Origin: Candidatus Peribacteraceae bacterium | Lineage (GTDB): Bacteria > Patescibacteriota > Gracilibacteria > Peribacterales > Peribacteraceae | Direction of reading: 5' to 3' | Assembly (NCBI GenBank): GCA_028718905.1 | Contig: JAQUKV010000004.1 | Location: 83,523-134,080, forward strand | DNA length: 50,558 nucleotides | Shown here: in pieces, positions 8,100 through 16,084 of the stretch | Numbering within the stretch: the stretch's first letter is position 1 | Layout of the letters: each line of letters begins with the position of its first letter | Position numbers and translations under genes: made by a program | The notes under the pieces: model-generated | Databases searched by the model: none | Seen by the model: only the letters and a program-made list of their open reading frames with translations | What the model was told of the DNA's origin: nothing

Positions 8100-9674
8100 A
8101 ACTAATTTCTCGGCTTCTGTAATCTCTTTTCTTGAACGGGAAGCCATTTTCCCCGTTTCGAGCCTTCCTCTCATTCTTTCTGTAGCCAAAATTCCTTTTT
8201 TGATTTCTTGGAATGGGATTCTGGCTTCGCACTGCACTTTCCCGTCTTTCATTGTCCATTTCGAGCCGATTGTGATGAGGATCATCCTTCGGGTATTTGT
8301 ATCACCCTTATCAAAACACCTGAGCGCATTACACGCGAATTCAAATGTATGCACAGTAAGTTCAATGGCAACTGCCACGTTTTTCTTATTGTCCTCCAAA
8401 AGGTCATCGTAGTGCTTCCGCTGATTTTCAAGGTCTCCCTTCTGTTTCTTAAAATCAGACTCGCTAAGAGCAGAACGGTCTATGTTCTCATTGGAGGCGT
8501 AAAGCCTCACAAGATTGCGGATTTCCGTATCAAAACCATCGTACTTCTTGCGCCACTCGATACGCTGCTTTTCTAAGAGATTTGCATCTTCCTTAAGAAA
8601 TCTCTCACAAATCGTTATAGCCCACTCTACAAAGCGTTTGGGGACAGTGTAGGTAGCGATTTTATCTCGGAATTGCTTTATTAAATCCTTTTCCTTCACC
8701 GAGCCACACTGACCACATGGGCCTTTCTTCTTTGTGCACCGATAATAGGTATAGACCTTATTTGTGCCATTTGAGAGGGTTGCCATCTGAACATCAGCCG
8801 TGATCATGCTTTCGCATTCCGCACACCGCACGATGCCAGTGAATGCCGAATCATGCTTCTCATTTTTTGGCTTATCGCTTCTTCCCCGCAGCACTTTTGC
8901 TTTTTCAAATTCAGCCCATGAAATCATGCCTAGTTCATGGTCGTACCACTCACCATCCCACAAAAACTTCCCTGTATAGAAAGGGTTGTCAAAAATCTTA
9001 TAGACACACCCAAGTGTGATCGGGCGTTCGGGATATTTCTTTGTTGCTCTGAGCGTTAGCCCCCATTCATCTCTAGCCATCTTCCATATTTGAGGGACAT
9101 TATAAGCTCCCGTCAAAAAGAGCTTCCACATGCGCTTTACTAGCGGATGGCGGATTTCATCTTCCTTGATATAGCATTTGCCACGTTGCCCTATGTTCAC
9201 GTTCAGGTAGCCCGTTGGAGCTTTCTCTGGCAACTGCCCAAGTTTGCATTTCGTAACCATGCCTCGTTTGGCGTCCTTTCCGAGTTTCTCTGAGTAGTAT
9301 TTGGACTGAGAAAGCATCATTCCAAGCATCATTTTATTCTCAGGTGAGTTCGTGAATGGAAAACTGCCAAACTTCAAATCTAGGATTGCGCCGTTATCCA
9401 GTCCAAAGAGAATCTCACCTGCATCAATGGGGTTGCGACTCAGGCGATCAGGATGCCAAGAAATAATACCTTGCGCCTCACCTTTCTTAATTCTTTTGAG
9501 CATACTTGAAAATTTTGGTCTGTTGTGTGGCTTAAAGGCACTCCCGTCCTCATGAATAGTATCTACAATCTCCAGATGCCCGTACATCTGTATTAATTCT
9601 TGTTGTTGTGATTCGATGGAGAGAGCTTGTTTTTCATCATCCGTACTCCGTCGGCAATAAAGAAAGTATTTCAT
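8043..9674 (-). CDS. Large serine recombinase (site-specific integrase)
   Basis: The 543-aa recombinase has an N-terminal resolvase domain with the nucleophile S10 in YCRRSTDDE and the following SIESQQQEL. Next come the Recombinase domain (about 180-290) and a zinc ribbon with CAEC and a later C-x6-C-x2-C group (KKKGPCGQCG). A C-terminal coiled coil completes the usual large serine integrase plan. Such enzymes integrate elements through short att cores and need a directionality factor to excise. The stop TAA (8043-8045) lies inside the tRNA-Glu gene on the opposite strand, so the last ~19 codons are tRNA antisense. This places the gene at the left border. The start lacks a Shine-Dalgarno. The interleaved repeats at 9695-9816 sit directly upstream. 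Confidence 0.9.
   Translation of the reverse strand: MKYFLYCRRSTDDEKQALSIESQQQELIQMYGHLEIVDTIHEDGSAFKPHNRPKFSSMLKRIKKGEAQGIISWHPDRLSRNPIDAGEILFGLDNGAILDLKFGSFPFTNSPENKMMLGMMLSQSKYYSEKLGKDAKRGMVTKCKLGQLPEKAPTGYLNVNIGQRGKCYIKEDEIRHPLVKRMWKLFLTGAYNVPQIWKMARDEWGLTLRATKKYPERPITLGCVYKIFDNPFYTGKFLWDGEWYDHELGMISWAEFEKAKVLRGRSDKPKNEKHDSAFTGIVRCAECESMITADVQMATLSNGTNKVYTYYRCTKKKGPCGQCGSVKEKDLIKQFRDKIATYTVPKRFVEWAITICERFLKEDANLLEKQRIEWRKKYDGFDTEIRNLVRLYASNENIDRSALSESDFKKQKGDLENQRKHYDDLLEDNKKNVAVAIELTVHTFEFACNALRCFDKGDTNTRRMILITIGSKWTMKDGKVQCEARIPFQEIKKGILATERMRGRLETGKMASRSRKEITEAEKLVWQPHGESNPDFLDENQVS
8091..8100 (+). repeat. attL: tRNA-Glu 3' end GGGCTGCCAA
   Basis: These ten bases (end of acceptor stem, discriminator, CCA and one A) recur as a direct repeat at 31565-31574. 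They mark the left junction between host-like and AT-richer DNA. Confidence 0.5.
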
Positions 9675-9694
9675 AGTTAGGTGGGTTAGAGAAC

Positions 9695-9816
9695 GCCTGA
9701 ATGGGCGACCCCTCTAGCTGTCCAGCATCAGTCTTACGACTTTTGTTGGTAGGAGGTCGCCCATTCAGGCAACAACAAACAACAGGCGTAAGAGCGGCGA
9801 TGTGGACAGCTAGAGG
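9695..9816. repeat. Interleaved inverted repeats (A-B-C-A'-C'-B'), pseudoknot-like topology
   Basis: Three perfect inverted pairs interlock. A: GCCTGAATGGGCGACC 9695-9710 with 9755-9770 (16 bp). B: CCTCTAGCTGTCCA 9711-9724 with 9803-9816 (14 bp). C: TCTTACG 9732-9738 with 9787-9793 (7 bp). B and C nest together and both cross A. A and B abut with no spacer, so the stems are probably alternatives rather than simultaneous. It lies between the recombinase and a small hypothetical gene. Confidence 0.75.
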
Positions 9817-9845
9817 AATGTAACAGATAGAAGGAGACAATGGAA

Positions 9846-10139
9846 TTACTGATTGATCAGGGCATCACGAATTTCGTAACCTGTTTCAATACCAATCCAG
9901 AAAAAATCAATGCAGTCCTCAGCAAAATCCATGCTGACGTTTTCGACGATCTGGCGCACTTCGCCATCGGCAGTGAATACAATGTTCACGAGAGTATCCC
10001 GTTGATTCTCATATATTCGAGCCTCCAGTTTAGGCAAACTGTATAAGTCCGCAATTTCGTTTCGATCATAAAATGGAATGATTTTAGTAGGTGAATCTGG
10101 GAAGTGCTTTTCCAAGAGCAATGAACTATTGGTAGTCAT
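9846..10139 (-). CDS. Small hypothetical acidic protein (97 aa)
   Basis: No family is recognised. The 97-aa product is soluble and mildly acidic, with a central strand-rich stretch (EARIYENQRDTLVNIVFTADG) and an acidic/aromatic C-terminus (FFWIGIETGYEIRDALINQ). It has no signal peptide or membrane helix. It is bracketed by two unusual palindromic regions, the interleaved repeats on its 3' side and the CTGTTAC dyad on its 5' side, on the same strand as the recombinase and primase-helicase genes. That position would suit a replication or recombination accessory protein, but this is only contextual. No Shine-Dalgarno is visible. Confidence 0.55.
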   Translation of the reverse strand: MTTNSSLLLEKHFPDSPTKIIPFYDRNEIADLYSLPKLEARIYENQRDTLVNIVFTADGEVRQIVENVSMDFAEDCIDFFWIGIETGYEIRDALINQ

Positions 10140-10181
10140 TTTAAGGGAAGGAAAATAAGTAAAAGTGTCATCCGCAAATTA

Positions 10182-10329
10182 CTGTTACTTCTGTTACTAG
10201 GTCTTACTTTTGGCTTACACATGAGATTCTCTGTGGTAACAGTCATCCGTACAGTTCTGTACCTCAGTCTGTTACCTTGGTTTTTAGCTTACGGTGGCTC
10301 TTCTTCAGGGTTGGTAACAGAAGTAACAG
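10182..10329. repeat. 148-bp hyphenated dyad of CTGTTAC/GTAACAG heptamers, origin-like
   Basis: CTGTTACTTCTGTTAC (10182-10197) is a perfect inverse of 10314-10329. GGTAACAG (10235-10242) inverts to 10269-10276, and GTACAG (10249-10254) to 10257-10262. All three stems share one centre, between 10255 and 10256. Six copies of the heptamer result, at 10182, 10191, 10236, 10269, 10314 and 10323. The right arm encodes the SVTSVT residues near the end of the primase-helicase. Iteron-like repeats beside a replication gene suggest an origin or an operator. Confidence 0.7.
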
Positions 10330-12397
10330 ATTCAGAAGGCTCATCGGAAACACCATAACGATCAGCAGCCTCTATAATTTTTGCTCTTTTCAACTCATAA
10401 CCTCTCTTTTTTTCTCCTTGGATACTTCTCAAGGTGGCAGGGCCATTCCAAAGGCCAAGCTGTGTAAGAGTTTTGTTTATCCATCTGCGCCCTGAAATTT
10501 TGTACTTCGGCTCATTCAGCCAGTGAAATTCATCATCAAACTTTACTAATCCATCTGCTAGATTTTCGACGGTAATAAAATCATCCTGTGGCAATTGATC
10601 CATGAGGCACTGAATAAACTTAGGGATAGCCCAGTCCTCTTCTTCCGCGTGAATCTTCTGTTGTATCTCCAATGCGAATGCATACATGCGCTCAAAGAGC
10701 GCCCCGCTCTTGTCAGCAGCCTTCGCTACTACGAGTAGCGGACGCCATATTTCTGCCTCTCTCCCTACGAGTTCTTCGAGGGTGATGGTCGCCAAAGTGC
10801 TTTGAACCTCATCAAATGCACAAAGTGCCGCTGGATAAATCAGGCCTCTCAATTCGGGCCATTCCAAGGAACTGAAATTAATTTCTTTGTTGGCCACCTT
10901 TGGATTCCGAGACCGTAACATCAGCAACTGAATACATCTGGAAGCCAATGCCTTATCGAGTGGCTCCGTTCCCGTCAGAATCTTCGGGCTATAGGTGTCA
11001 TAACAAATCACCTGTTGCTGCCCATCTTCACTTTTCTCACAACGGGGCATACTTCCCCCTCGTTTGTATCCAACGCGAAGAATTTCTTGCAGTACGGCTG
11101 TTGTTTCATCTCTGGCATTCTCAAGACGCTCTGCCTCATCAATACCGCATGTAACACCATTGTTATGGATTAGCCGTACCAATGCTGCAACAGTCGGATT
11201 GGTTAGCAGTTCGCCATTGAATGATAGTAATACTCCAATCTGGAGCATTTTTGTTTTTCCGCTTTTATAAATCCCGTAGATGTGAAGATATGGGAATGAA
11301 TGAAAGAACTGGTAAAAATATGTGGCGAGAATCCAAAGTGCTATGCAATCGTAGTAGCGACTGTCCTTGATTTCCGCATACTCCTTGAGTTTCTCGGTGA
11401 TTAGATGATGAATGTCTCCTATTGAAAAAGCCTCAGCACCATCAAGAAAGTCCAATAGCTGTTCTTGTGGCCAGCGCATACGTTGATCATTCAAAGGAAA
11501 GCGCAAAACTCTTAACCCTTTTTTTAGAAATTCCTCTTGGTTGCAGGGGAAACACTCGCGCTTTGAGGTGATGGTAAAGAGTTCTGGCTGCCCCTCTTGC
11601 ATGAGGGGAACAGAATAATATCCAACACCTTCATGAAACGCCTGTAATGGCAGAATAGTCTTCTCGCTGCCGCTCCTTCGTAGGCTTTCTTTAAGCTGAT
11701 CTTGCCTAGAAGGTGGGCTATACCTCTCAGTCAGTTCCAACAAAGCAGTAGCTACATCCTTGCCTTCGTATTGTCTGATAAAATCAGTTACGTCCCCTTT
11801 CTCTGGAAATCCATCTGGCCACTTTACGAGATAGATTTCCCATTCAAAACAGTGACGGGAAAAATCCTGACATAACTTATCTGTAGCCTTTTTTCCTGTT
11901 TCATCGTTGTCCAGAAAGACAAAGAGCTTTTTACTTGGGATGCCTTTCTTTAGGAATTCCACCCATTCTTCTTTGAAGGTTTGCTCCCCAGCCGTGCCGC
12001 ATATTGCAGGAAGTCCGATGGATCGCGCTGCAATGGTATCTGGCTCTCCAGCACATAGTATTATTCTGTCCTCCTCTGGATCATACGAATCTAGAGGGTA
12101 GAGCGTTGATTGGGAATTCTTGGGATATACCATGCCTTTTTGTTGGGTTTTGGGAGCCTTAGGAGGGCGTTTCAGTTTTTTAAAAGCATAGCTGCCGTGC
12201 TTTTTTTGAACGGGGAATGAATACCAAGAGAATCCATCCTGTTCTATCCATCCGATCTTGCGCTTCTTGATTTCTTTAAGGGTAAAACAGCGTTCTTTAA
12301 TGAGGACTTGGAGCATCTCTTCGTTCGCTAGAAGAGCCTTATGGTCGGCCTGAACATCTTTAGCTGATAGTTTGCGTGATGACTTTTTGGACTTCAT
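10289..12397 (-). CDS. Primase-helicase: Toprim domain plus P-loop ATPase
   Basis: The 702-aa protein likely replicates the element. An N-terminal ~100 residues resemble the region between zinc finger and Toprim in phage primases. A Toprim-like fold follows, with its Glu in CAGEPD (E118) and the DxD in FVFLDNDETG (D163, D165). The central ATPase shows GIYKSGKT (375-382) and a Walker B-like CGIDEAE (418-422), as in DUF3631/DUF927-type helicases. The start ATG 12397 overlaps the stop of the preceding gene as ATGA, so translation is probably coupled. A longer reading to 12442 lies inside that gene. The last codons form the right arm of the CTGTTAC dyad. Confidence 0.8.
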   Translation of the reverse strand: MKSKKSSRKLSAKDVQADHKALLANEEMLQVLIKERCFTLKEIKKRKIGWIEQDGFSWYSFPVQKKHGSYAFKKLKRPPKAPKTQQKGMVYPKNSQSTLYPLDSYDPEEDRIILCAGEPDTIAARSIGLPAICGTAGEQTFKEEWVEFLKKGIPSKKLFVFLDNDETGKKATDKLCQDFSRHCFEWEIYLVKWPDGFPEKGDVTDFIRQYEGKDVATALLELTERYSPPSRQDQLKESLRRSGSEKTILPLQAFHEGVGYYSVPLMQEGQPELFTITSKRECFPCNQEEFLKKGLRVLRFPLNDQRMRWPQEQLLDFLDGAEAFSIGDIHHLITEKLKEYAEIKDSRYYDCIALWILATYFYQFFHSFPYLHIYGIYKSGKTKMLQIGVLLSFNGELLTNPTVAALVRLIHNNGVTCGIDEAERLENARDETTAVLQEILRVGYKRGGSMPRCEKSEDGQQQVICYDTYSPKILTGTEPLDKALASRCIQLLMLRSRNPKVANKEINFSSLEWPELRGLIYPAALCAFDEVQSTLATITLEELVGREAEIWRPLLVVAKAADKSGALFERMYAFALEIQQKIHAEEEDWAIPKFIQCLMDQLPQDDFITVENLADGLVKFDDEFHWLNEPKYKISGRRWINKTLTQLGLWNGPATLRSIQGEKKRGYELKRAKIIEAADRYGVSDEPSESVTSVTNPEEEPP

Positions 12398-12702
12398 AAA
12401 AAATGAACGGAAAGGAAATGAATGGCATCCTGCAAAGAGCACTCGCGGATGTGCATGACTAGATCAATAGTGGAACCGCCTGACACCCCGCCCTGTTCCT
12501 TCCCTGAAAAGCGCTTCCAAGTGTTTGTTTTCTCGAAGAGTATGAGAGATGTTGTTTCTCTGTTCTGTCTGATGGCATGTGTGCCATTGCCAGACTTTGC
12601 TGTTTGTAAGCCGAGAACATGCGCTACATGTACAATCGGAATGCGCCGCAATCGTTCAAAGTTAGATTGTGATCTGCCTTTGGGGAACCTAGAATGAAAC
12701 AT
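12394..12702 (-). CDS. CHC2-like primase zinc-finger-fold domain protein lacking the cysteines
   Basis: The 102-aa protein follows the DnaG CHC2 pattern: IVHVAHVLGL, a basic/aromatic core (TNTWKRFSGKEQGG), SGGSTIDLVMHI and SLQDAIHFL, matching the GDVIxFVM...SFxEAVxxL end of CHC2 domains. None of the three Cys zinc ligands is present. With the next gene, which it overlaps by ATGA, it reconstitutes a primase split into two chains: template-recognition domain, then Toprim/helicase. An upstream ATG at 12774 would force translation through the terminator hairpin at 12719-12752, so ATG 12702, just after that hairpin, is preferred. Confidence 0.7.
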   Translation of the reverse strand: MFHSRFPKGRSQSNFERLRRIPIVHVAHVLGLQTAKSGNGTHAIRQNRETTSLILFEKTNTWKRFSGKEQGGVSGGSTIDLVMHIRECSLQDAIHFLSVHFL

Positions 12703-12718
12703 GTAGAAAATGGGTAAG

Positions 12719-12752
12719 TGGAGAAAAACTCTCTCGTCTGGAAACGAGAGAG
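12719..12752 (-). terminator. Rho-independent terminator of the DUF5659 gene pair
   Basis: On the minus strand CTCTCTCGT pairs with ACGAGAGAG around a 6-nt loop (12729-12752), followed by TTTTTCTC. It lies just after the 50-aa ORF stop at 12762. Confidence 0.8.
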
Positions 12753-12761
12753 GCCGCTTCC

Positions 12762-12914
12762 CTATGGAGGGCAAGAAGACTGTCTAAACATGAGGTACAT
12801 GAGTTGCAGAAAACGCTCAGCTTCCTGTTTTGCCTCATCGGGACTCAATTCTTTGCCATACTCTTCTTTAACGAGTCTGGAAAATTCAGCCGCTTCTGCC
12901 TCAGTGATATTCAT
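12762..12914 (-). CDS. Small helical protein (50 aa), partner of DUF5659 protein
   Basis: The 50-aa ORF starts at ATG 12914, overlapping the DUF5659 stop as ATGA, and ends at TAG 12762, just before a terminator. The sequence ITEAEAAEFSRLVKEEYG followed by LSPDEAKQEAERFLQLMYLMF is two amphipathic helices. I recognise the type as the small acidic proteins often encoded beside DUF5659 proteins in integrative elements of CPR and Firmicutes. The function is unknown. Overlap, spacing and a coupled terminator make it very likely to be translated despite its size. Confidence 0.7.
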   Translation of the reverse strand: MNITEAEAAEFSRLVKEEYGKELSPDEAKQEAERFLQLMYLMFRQSSCPP

Positions 12915-13156
12915 TTTTGTGTGGCGTAAATCCGTTGCTTGAGCAGTTTATGATGTGTAAACAAATGGAGTGCCGATACCTTTAATTCACCTGTCCAAAA
13001 AGCTGCAACCGCTTCAGGTAGACCTTGTTCTAATGCAAAAAAGAAATTCACCCTTCGAGAATCACTCTTGCTTCTCTCTAAGGCGTTAATCCGATAGCCG
13101 AGACAGGCTAACGTAGTTGCCAGAGCCAAATCTGAAACTTCATATTCATTGATCAC
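12911..13156 (-). CDS. DUF5659-domain protein
   Basis: The 81-aa product begins at a GTG (13156). It matches the DUF5659 layout: SDLALATTLACLGYRI (the 'laAfLlarGh' element), a middle strand (RRVNFFFALEQG), AVAAFWTGELKVSALHLFTHHKLLKQRIY. Proteins of this type are common single-copy passengers of integrative elements, with no known biochemical role. It shares an ATGA overlap with the following 50-aa gene, forming a two-gene unit closed by the terminator at 12719-12752. Confidence 0.7.
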   Translation of the reverse strand: MINEYEVSDLALATTLACLGYRINALERSKSDSRRVNFFFALEQGLPEAVAAFWTGELKVSALHLFTHHKLLKQRIYATQK

Positions 13157-13239
13157 CCTGTTAGTTTGTCATGCATGATTACCCAGAAATCTGTCTCGAT
13201 TCAGGGAAAGGAGAGTCAGTTTTTAGAGCAACTACTAGA

Positions 13240-13303
13240 GAAAAACCCGAATCCAACATATCCCTAAAATTCATTGACGACCTTTCGTGGGAAAGGATTC
13301 GGG
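13240..13303 (-). terminator. Terminator with nested hairpins
   Basis: On the minus strand an outer stem CCCGAATCC/GGATTCGGG (13303-13295 with 13254-13246) encloses an inner hairpin CCTTTC/GAAAGG (13296-13281) and is followed by TTTTTC. It closes the gene ending at 13310. Its ~40-nt interior is longer than a simple terminator needs. Confidence 0.55.
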
Positions 13304-13309
13304 CAATGT

Positions 13310-14527
13310 CTATCTCATAGATTCAAACATTATTCTACGTCCTCCTCTGCCATCCGATATGGTGAAGGCACTTGCTACCTCCTCTTTGAGAAACTTACGA
13401 GCTATGGAGACTTGGGGTGAAGGGTCTTTGATCCTTAAAACCTTTCCCAATTCTGCCATATTTTCATAGTGTCTTGGTTCTGGGCTTCCAGCTTCGGGCG
13501 CAAAAGCTGCAATAACCCTCAATGCCTTTCGTCTCTCCTTATCCTTTTCAGTTAAGACTTTGCCTTCCATTCTTTCTTCAAACAGCATGTCTTTCCCCCT
13601 ACGAAGCGCTAAGGGGTCAGTGCAGATTTCAAAATCCATGCAGCGCACCCACACTGGCTCTTCATTCTTAGCTGATTGAGCAGCGCTATCTTCCTTGGTG
13701 ATTGCCCAGATGAGCTTATCGCATACTTCTATAGCCGCTTTTTTGATGGAGGAATCTTCAGCACCTGATCTTTCTGGCTTCTCTGAAGAGTTGAGGATGA
13801 TTCTTGCGACAGTGAGTGGGAATGTGATTTCTTCATGAAGATTGTGGGCATACCGATCCGCAATGCTTTGGACACTTTCAAAGCTCTCCAGTCCAAGGCG
13901 ATTGGGCTGTAGGATAAGATAGTTCTCTAGAGTCTTCAGTTTATCCTTCAGAATGAGGAGCAAGGCGGGAAAGTCTTTTGAATACTCTTCGGGATGATTA
14001 TCTCGAATACTCTTGTTGAACCAGATGATCGGGAAGAGATCAGCAAACTGCTGAACAATCCTCCTCCGAAAATGATCATTCGTTTCTGTATGAAGAAACC
14101 CTAAAGCCTTCTTTCTTTTTTCAAAATCCAAAATAGAGATTCTATTTTCCTTATCGAGGTACAGGCTAAGAGCATCCCGTAGCACAAGATCCTGAGGCTG
14201 GTCGGCTGATTTAGTGAAAGGATTTTTGTAGCTCACAGGATCACTAATCCCTGCGTCGCACATACTCACTCCTACTTTGGCCAACCGCTCAGCCGCCTCC
14301 CAGAGAAGATTTTCCAGAGAAATGTAATATTCATCATGTCTCAAATCATTCATATAGCTGATATGCTCCCTCCACATTTTCTGAAGAAGCGGGACGCTCT
14401 GAATGTATTCATATAGATCGATTCCGATAATCCTTTGGCTTTTTGGGTCGGTTTCATCAATGGAAACTATTTGCCCCCTCAGAAGAGACAGTCGTTCAAC
14501 AATGGCTTTTTCATTTTTCATGCTCAT
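13310..14527 (-). CDS. Hypothetical cytosolic protein (405 aa)
   Basis: No family is recognised. The 405-aa product is soluble and mostly helical, with alternating charged stretches (LTEKDKERRKALRVIAAF) and no signal or membrane segment. Its C-terminal third (SIARKFLKEEVASAF, then a basic GRGGRR) could contact nucleic acid, but that is a guess. It starts at ATG 14527 just after an extended -10-like box and ends before a terminator. It lies 28 bp downstream of the 221-aa hypothetical gene on the same strand; the two may act together. Confidence 0.7.
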   Translation of the reverse strand: MSMKNEKAIVERLSLLRGQIVSIDETDPKSQRIIGIDLYEYIQSVPLLQKMWREHISYMNDLRHDEYYISLENLLWEAAERLAKVGVSMCDAGISDPVSYKNPFTKSADQPQDLVLRDALSLYLDKENRISILDFEKRKKALGFLHTETNDHFRRRIVQQFADLFPIIWFNKSIRDNHPEEYSKDFPALLLILKDKLKTLENYLILQPNRLGLESFESVQSIADRYAHNLHEEITFPLTVARIILNSSEKPERSGAEDSSIKKAAIEVCDKLIWAITKEDSAAQSAKNEEPVWVRCMDFEICTDPLALRRGKDMLFEERMEGKVLTEKDKERRKALRVIAAFAPEAGSPEPRHYENMAELGKVLRIKDPSPQVSIARKFLKEEVASAFTISDGRGGRRIMFESMR

Positions 14528-14535
14528 ATAGCCCT

Positions 14536-14541
14536 ATTCTA
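14536..14541 (-). promoter_or_regulatory. Extended -10-like TGC-TAGAAT, 8 nt before ATG 14527
   Basis: On the minus strand TAGAAT (14541-14536), preceded by TGC, lies 8 nt from the start codon. No Shine-Dalgarno is present, so the message may be leaderless. Confidence 0.4.
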
Positions 14542-14555
14542 GCAATACTGCCGCC

Positions 14556-15221
14556 TCAATCCGAGTATTTGCCCGTAGCTTGTTCGTAGTGCGCTAAAGA
14601 CATCAGGAACTTCCAGTACCGCTCCAATTCCTTAGTGCTTTTCTTCCAAGCTCTATCCAGCTTTCTTTTCGCCTTCATGTCGTCTCTGTGGCTGCACCAT
14701 TCTTCTCTCAAGGCGTTTTCTTCTGTGAGTGCCTTACATAGTCTGGATTCCTGAAACAGCACGATCTTAATAATCGCAGCATGGCAATCAACGTGCTTGC
14801 CTGAAAGCCGAGCGTAGAAATCCAAGATGTTCGTAGAAAAATCACCATCTGTTTCTGATTCAAGAGCGGAAACTACGTCTCTTTTGAAGCGCAAAACTTG
14901 CTGAAGCAGAGCAACATCAGTGACATTCTCTCCGAATGTCTGAGGATCATGTTTGCGTAGAAATCTCACTATTTCCATCTCTGGCTGCTGCCCCAAAATC
15001 ATTTCAGCAACTGCGATCATCTGCGGACTGGAACGGATGAGCCAGTGCCTACGCGCTGTTGCTTCTTGTATCCGTCTGCTGAGCTTCTCTTCTATTGCCT
15101 TCCAATGCTCTCCCATCTCCTCTTCGATGGTCTTCCTCATCTGAGCCTTTTTCCTGCTAATATAGCGTCTACGAGGCTTTGTAGAGGATTCAGTGCTGAT
15201 GATCTCGTGAGTAGTGGGCAT
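14556..15221 (-). CDS. Hypothetical basic helical protein (221 aa)
   Basis: No family is recognised. A strongly basic N-terminal 30 residues (TKPRRRYISRKKAQMRK) is followed by helical segments and another basic patch (KAKRKLDRAWKKSTKELERYWKF), suggesting nucleic-acid contact. There are no Cys pairs for zinc and no membrane helix. It is followed 28 bp later by the 405-aa hypothetical gene on the same strand. It could be a small-terminase-like or accessory replication protein, but nothing in the sequence decides this. Confidence 0.65.
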   Translation of the reverse strand: MPTTHEIISTESSTKPRRRYISRKKAQMRKTIEEEMGEHWKAIEEKLSRRIQEATARRHWLIRSSPQMIAVAEMILGQQPEMEIVRFLRKHDPQTFGENVTDVALLQQVLRFKRDVVSALESETDGDFSTNILDFYARLSGKHVDCHAAIIKIVLFQESRLCKALTEENALREEWCSHRDDMKAKRKLDRAWKKSTKELERYWKFLMSLAHYEQATGKYSD

Positions 15222-15379
15222 GATAGGAATTGAAGCGGGAATCGGGACAGCGCAGTGTCTTGACTGTTATTCCAGAGACACTCACTCTCCTCATCTTCCT
15301 CATATCCTAGCGGAAAGCACGTCATTTTCTGAAGCTCAAACTCCGACAATTCTCCTGACATCAGCCATTTTTCGCATAC

Positions 15380-15408
15380 TAAAAATTAAGCTCTTCAATT
15401 AAGAGAGC
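15380..15408 (-). terminator. Rho-independent terminator after the secreted-protein operon
   Basis: Minus strand GCTCTCTT/AAGAGC with a short loop (15408-15390) is followed by TTAATTTTT. It lies about 80 bp beyond the stop of the 136-aa secreted protein. The rest of 15222-15486 shows no convincing gene. Confidence 0.6.
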
Positions 15409-15486
15409 CAAAGGAGGCAAGAGTTTTACACAGTCTAAACTCAGCCGAAGCGACTTGAAGAAGTGGGGGGTGAGATTCGAGCTACC

Positions 15487-15897
15487 CTACAGTGAAAGCG
15501 TAGTTGCACAGAGGGCTGCTGCATTGGGAAAAGATGAACCCGCCGCACCCGATGAAAGTTCGATCATGCATTGCAATATAGCCATCTCAGATACGTCATT
15601 GCTCTTCCGAAGACTAACCAAAACACTCCCCGCACGTTCATAATTTCCATCGGATATTGGCATATCGTAGAGATTCATCGCTCTATCCAGTCGGGCTTTG
15701 ATAGTCGCTCTTGAATGCCCGCCTACGAATACTGTTTCCATCATCTCTAGGGGCGAGGTCGTCTGTGAAGGTCTCGGTGCTGTCGTAGTGCGTGAGGGGG
15801 TTGTTCTGCTGGAACTACTATCAGTATCTGCACTTCCTCCAGCCAAGAAGAGAAAGCATATGAGCGTAATGGATGAGAACAAATGGCGTTTAGTCAT
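15487..15897 (-). CDS. Secreted protein of unknown function (136 aa)
   Basis: The N-terminus is an export signal: KRH, a hydrophobic stretch (LICFLFLAGG) and a small-residue cleavage region, then a Ser/Thr-rich linker (SSSSRTTPSRTTTA). The mature part is a short helical domain with two Cys (MAILQCMIEL; AALCATTL). The first ~25 residues nearly match those of the 52-aa gene just upstream, so the leader looks duplicated. It forms an operon with that gene and the VanZ-like membrane gene. No function is recognised; export to the cell surface is likely. Confidence 0.65.
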   Translation of the reverse strand: MTKRHLFSSITLICFLFLAGGSADTDSSSSRTTPSRTTTAPRPSQTTSPLEMMETVFVGGHSRATIKARLDRAMNLYDMPISDGNYERAGSVLVSLRKSNDVSEMAILQCMIELSSGAAGSSFPNAAALCATTLSL

Positions 15898-15925
15898 GGG
15901 AGATGGGTGAATCGTCAGTAAAATT

Positions 15926-16084
15926 TCATCTAAATTCTCTACAAAAGGGATGATTGGGCGATAATCTCATGCATGTCTCGTAGTCAGTTTCGTCCTTATA
16001 TTCATCATCAGTATCCGCACTGCCTCCAGCAAGAAAGAGAAAGCACAGAAGCACAATGCACGACCAAAGATGACGCTTTTTCAT
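15926..16084 (-). CDS. Tiny secreted or lipoprotein-like peptide (52 aa)
   Basis: This 52-aa ORF starts at ATG 16084, overlapping the stop of the upstream membrane gene as ATGA, and ends at TGA 15926. It opens with a signal sequence (KKRHLWSCIVLLCFLFLAGG). The acidic mature part is only ~30 residues long (DTDDEYKDETDYETC) and has two Cys. The leader is a near copy of that of the 136-aa secreted protein just downstream (both contain CFLFLAGGSADTD). The duplicated leader and overlap argue for a real gene. Confidence 0.65.
   Translation of the reverse strand: MKKRHLWSCIVLLCFLFLAGGSADTDDEYKDETDYETCMRLSPNHPFCREFR

Noticed and set aside
12703..12774. Longer start (12774) for the CHC2-like gene
   Set aside because: It would translate through a strong terminator hairpin with T-run at 12719-12752.
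15137..15361. 74-codon minus-strand ORF before the 221-aa hypothetical gene
   Set aside because: It overlaps the next gene by 85 nt, has no ribosome-binding site and matches nothing. The acidic start (YEEDEESECLW) leaves a small possibility that it is real.
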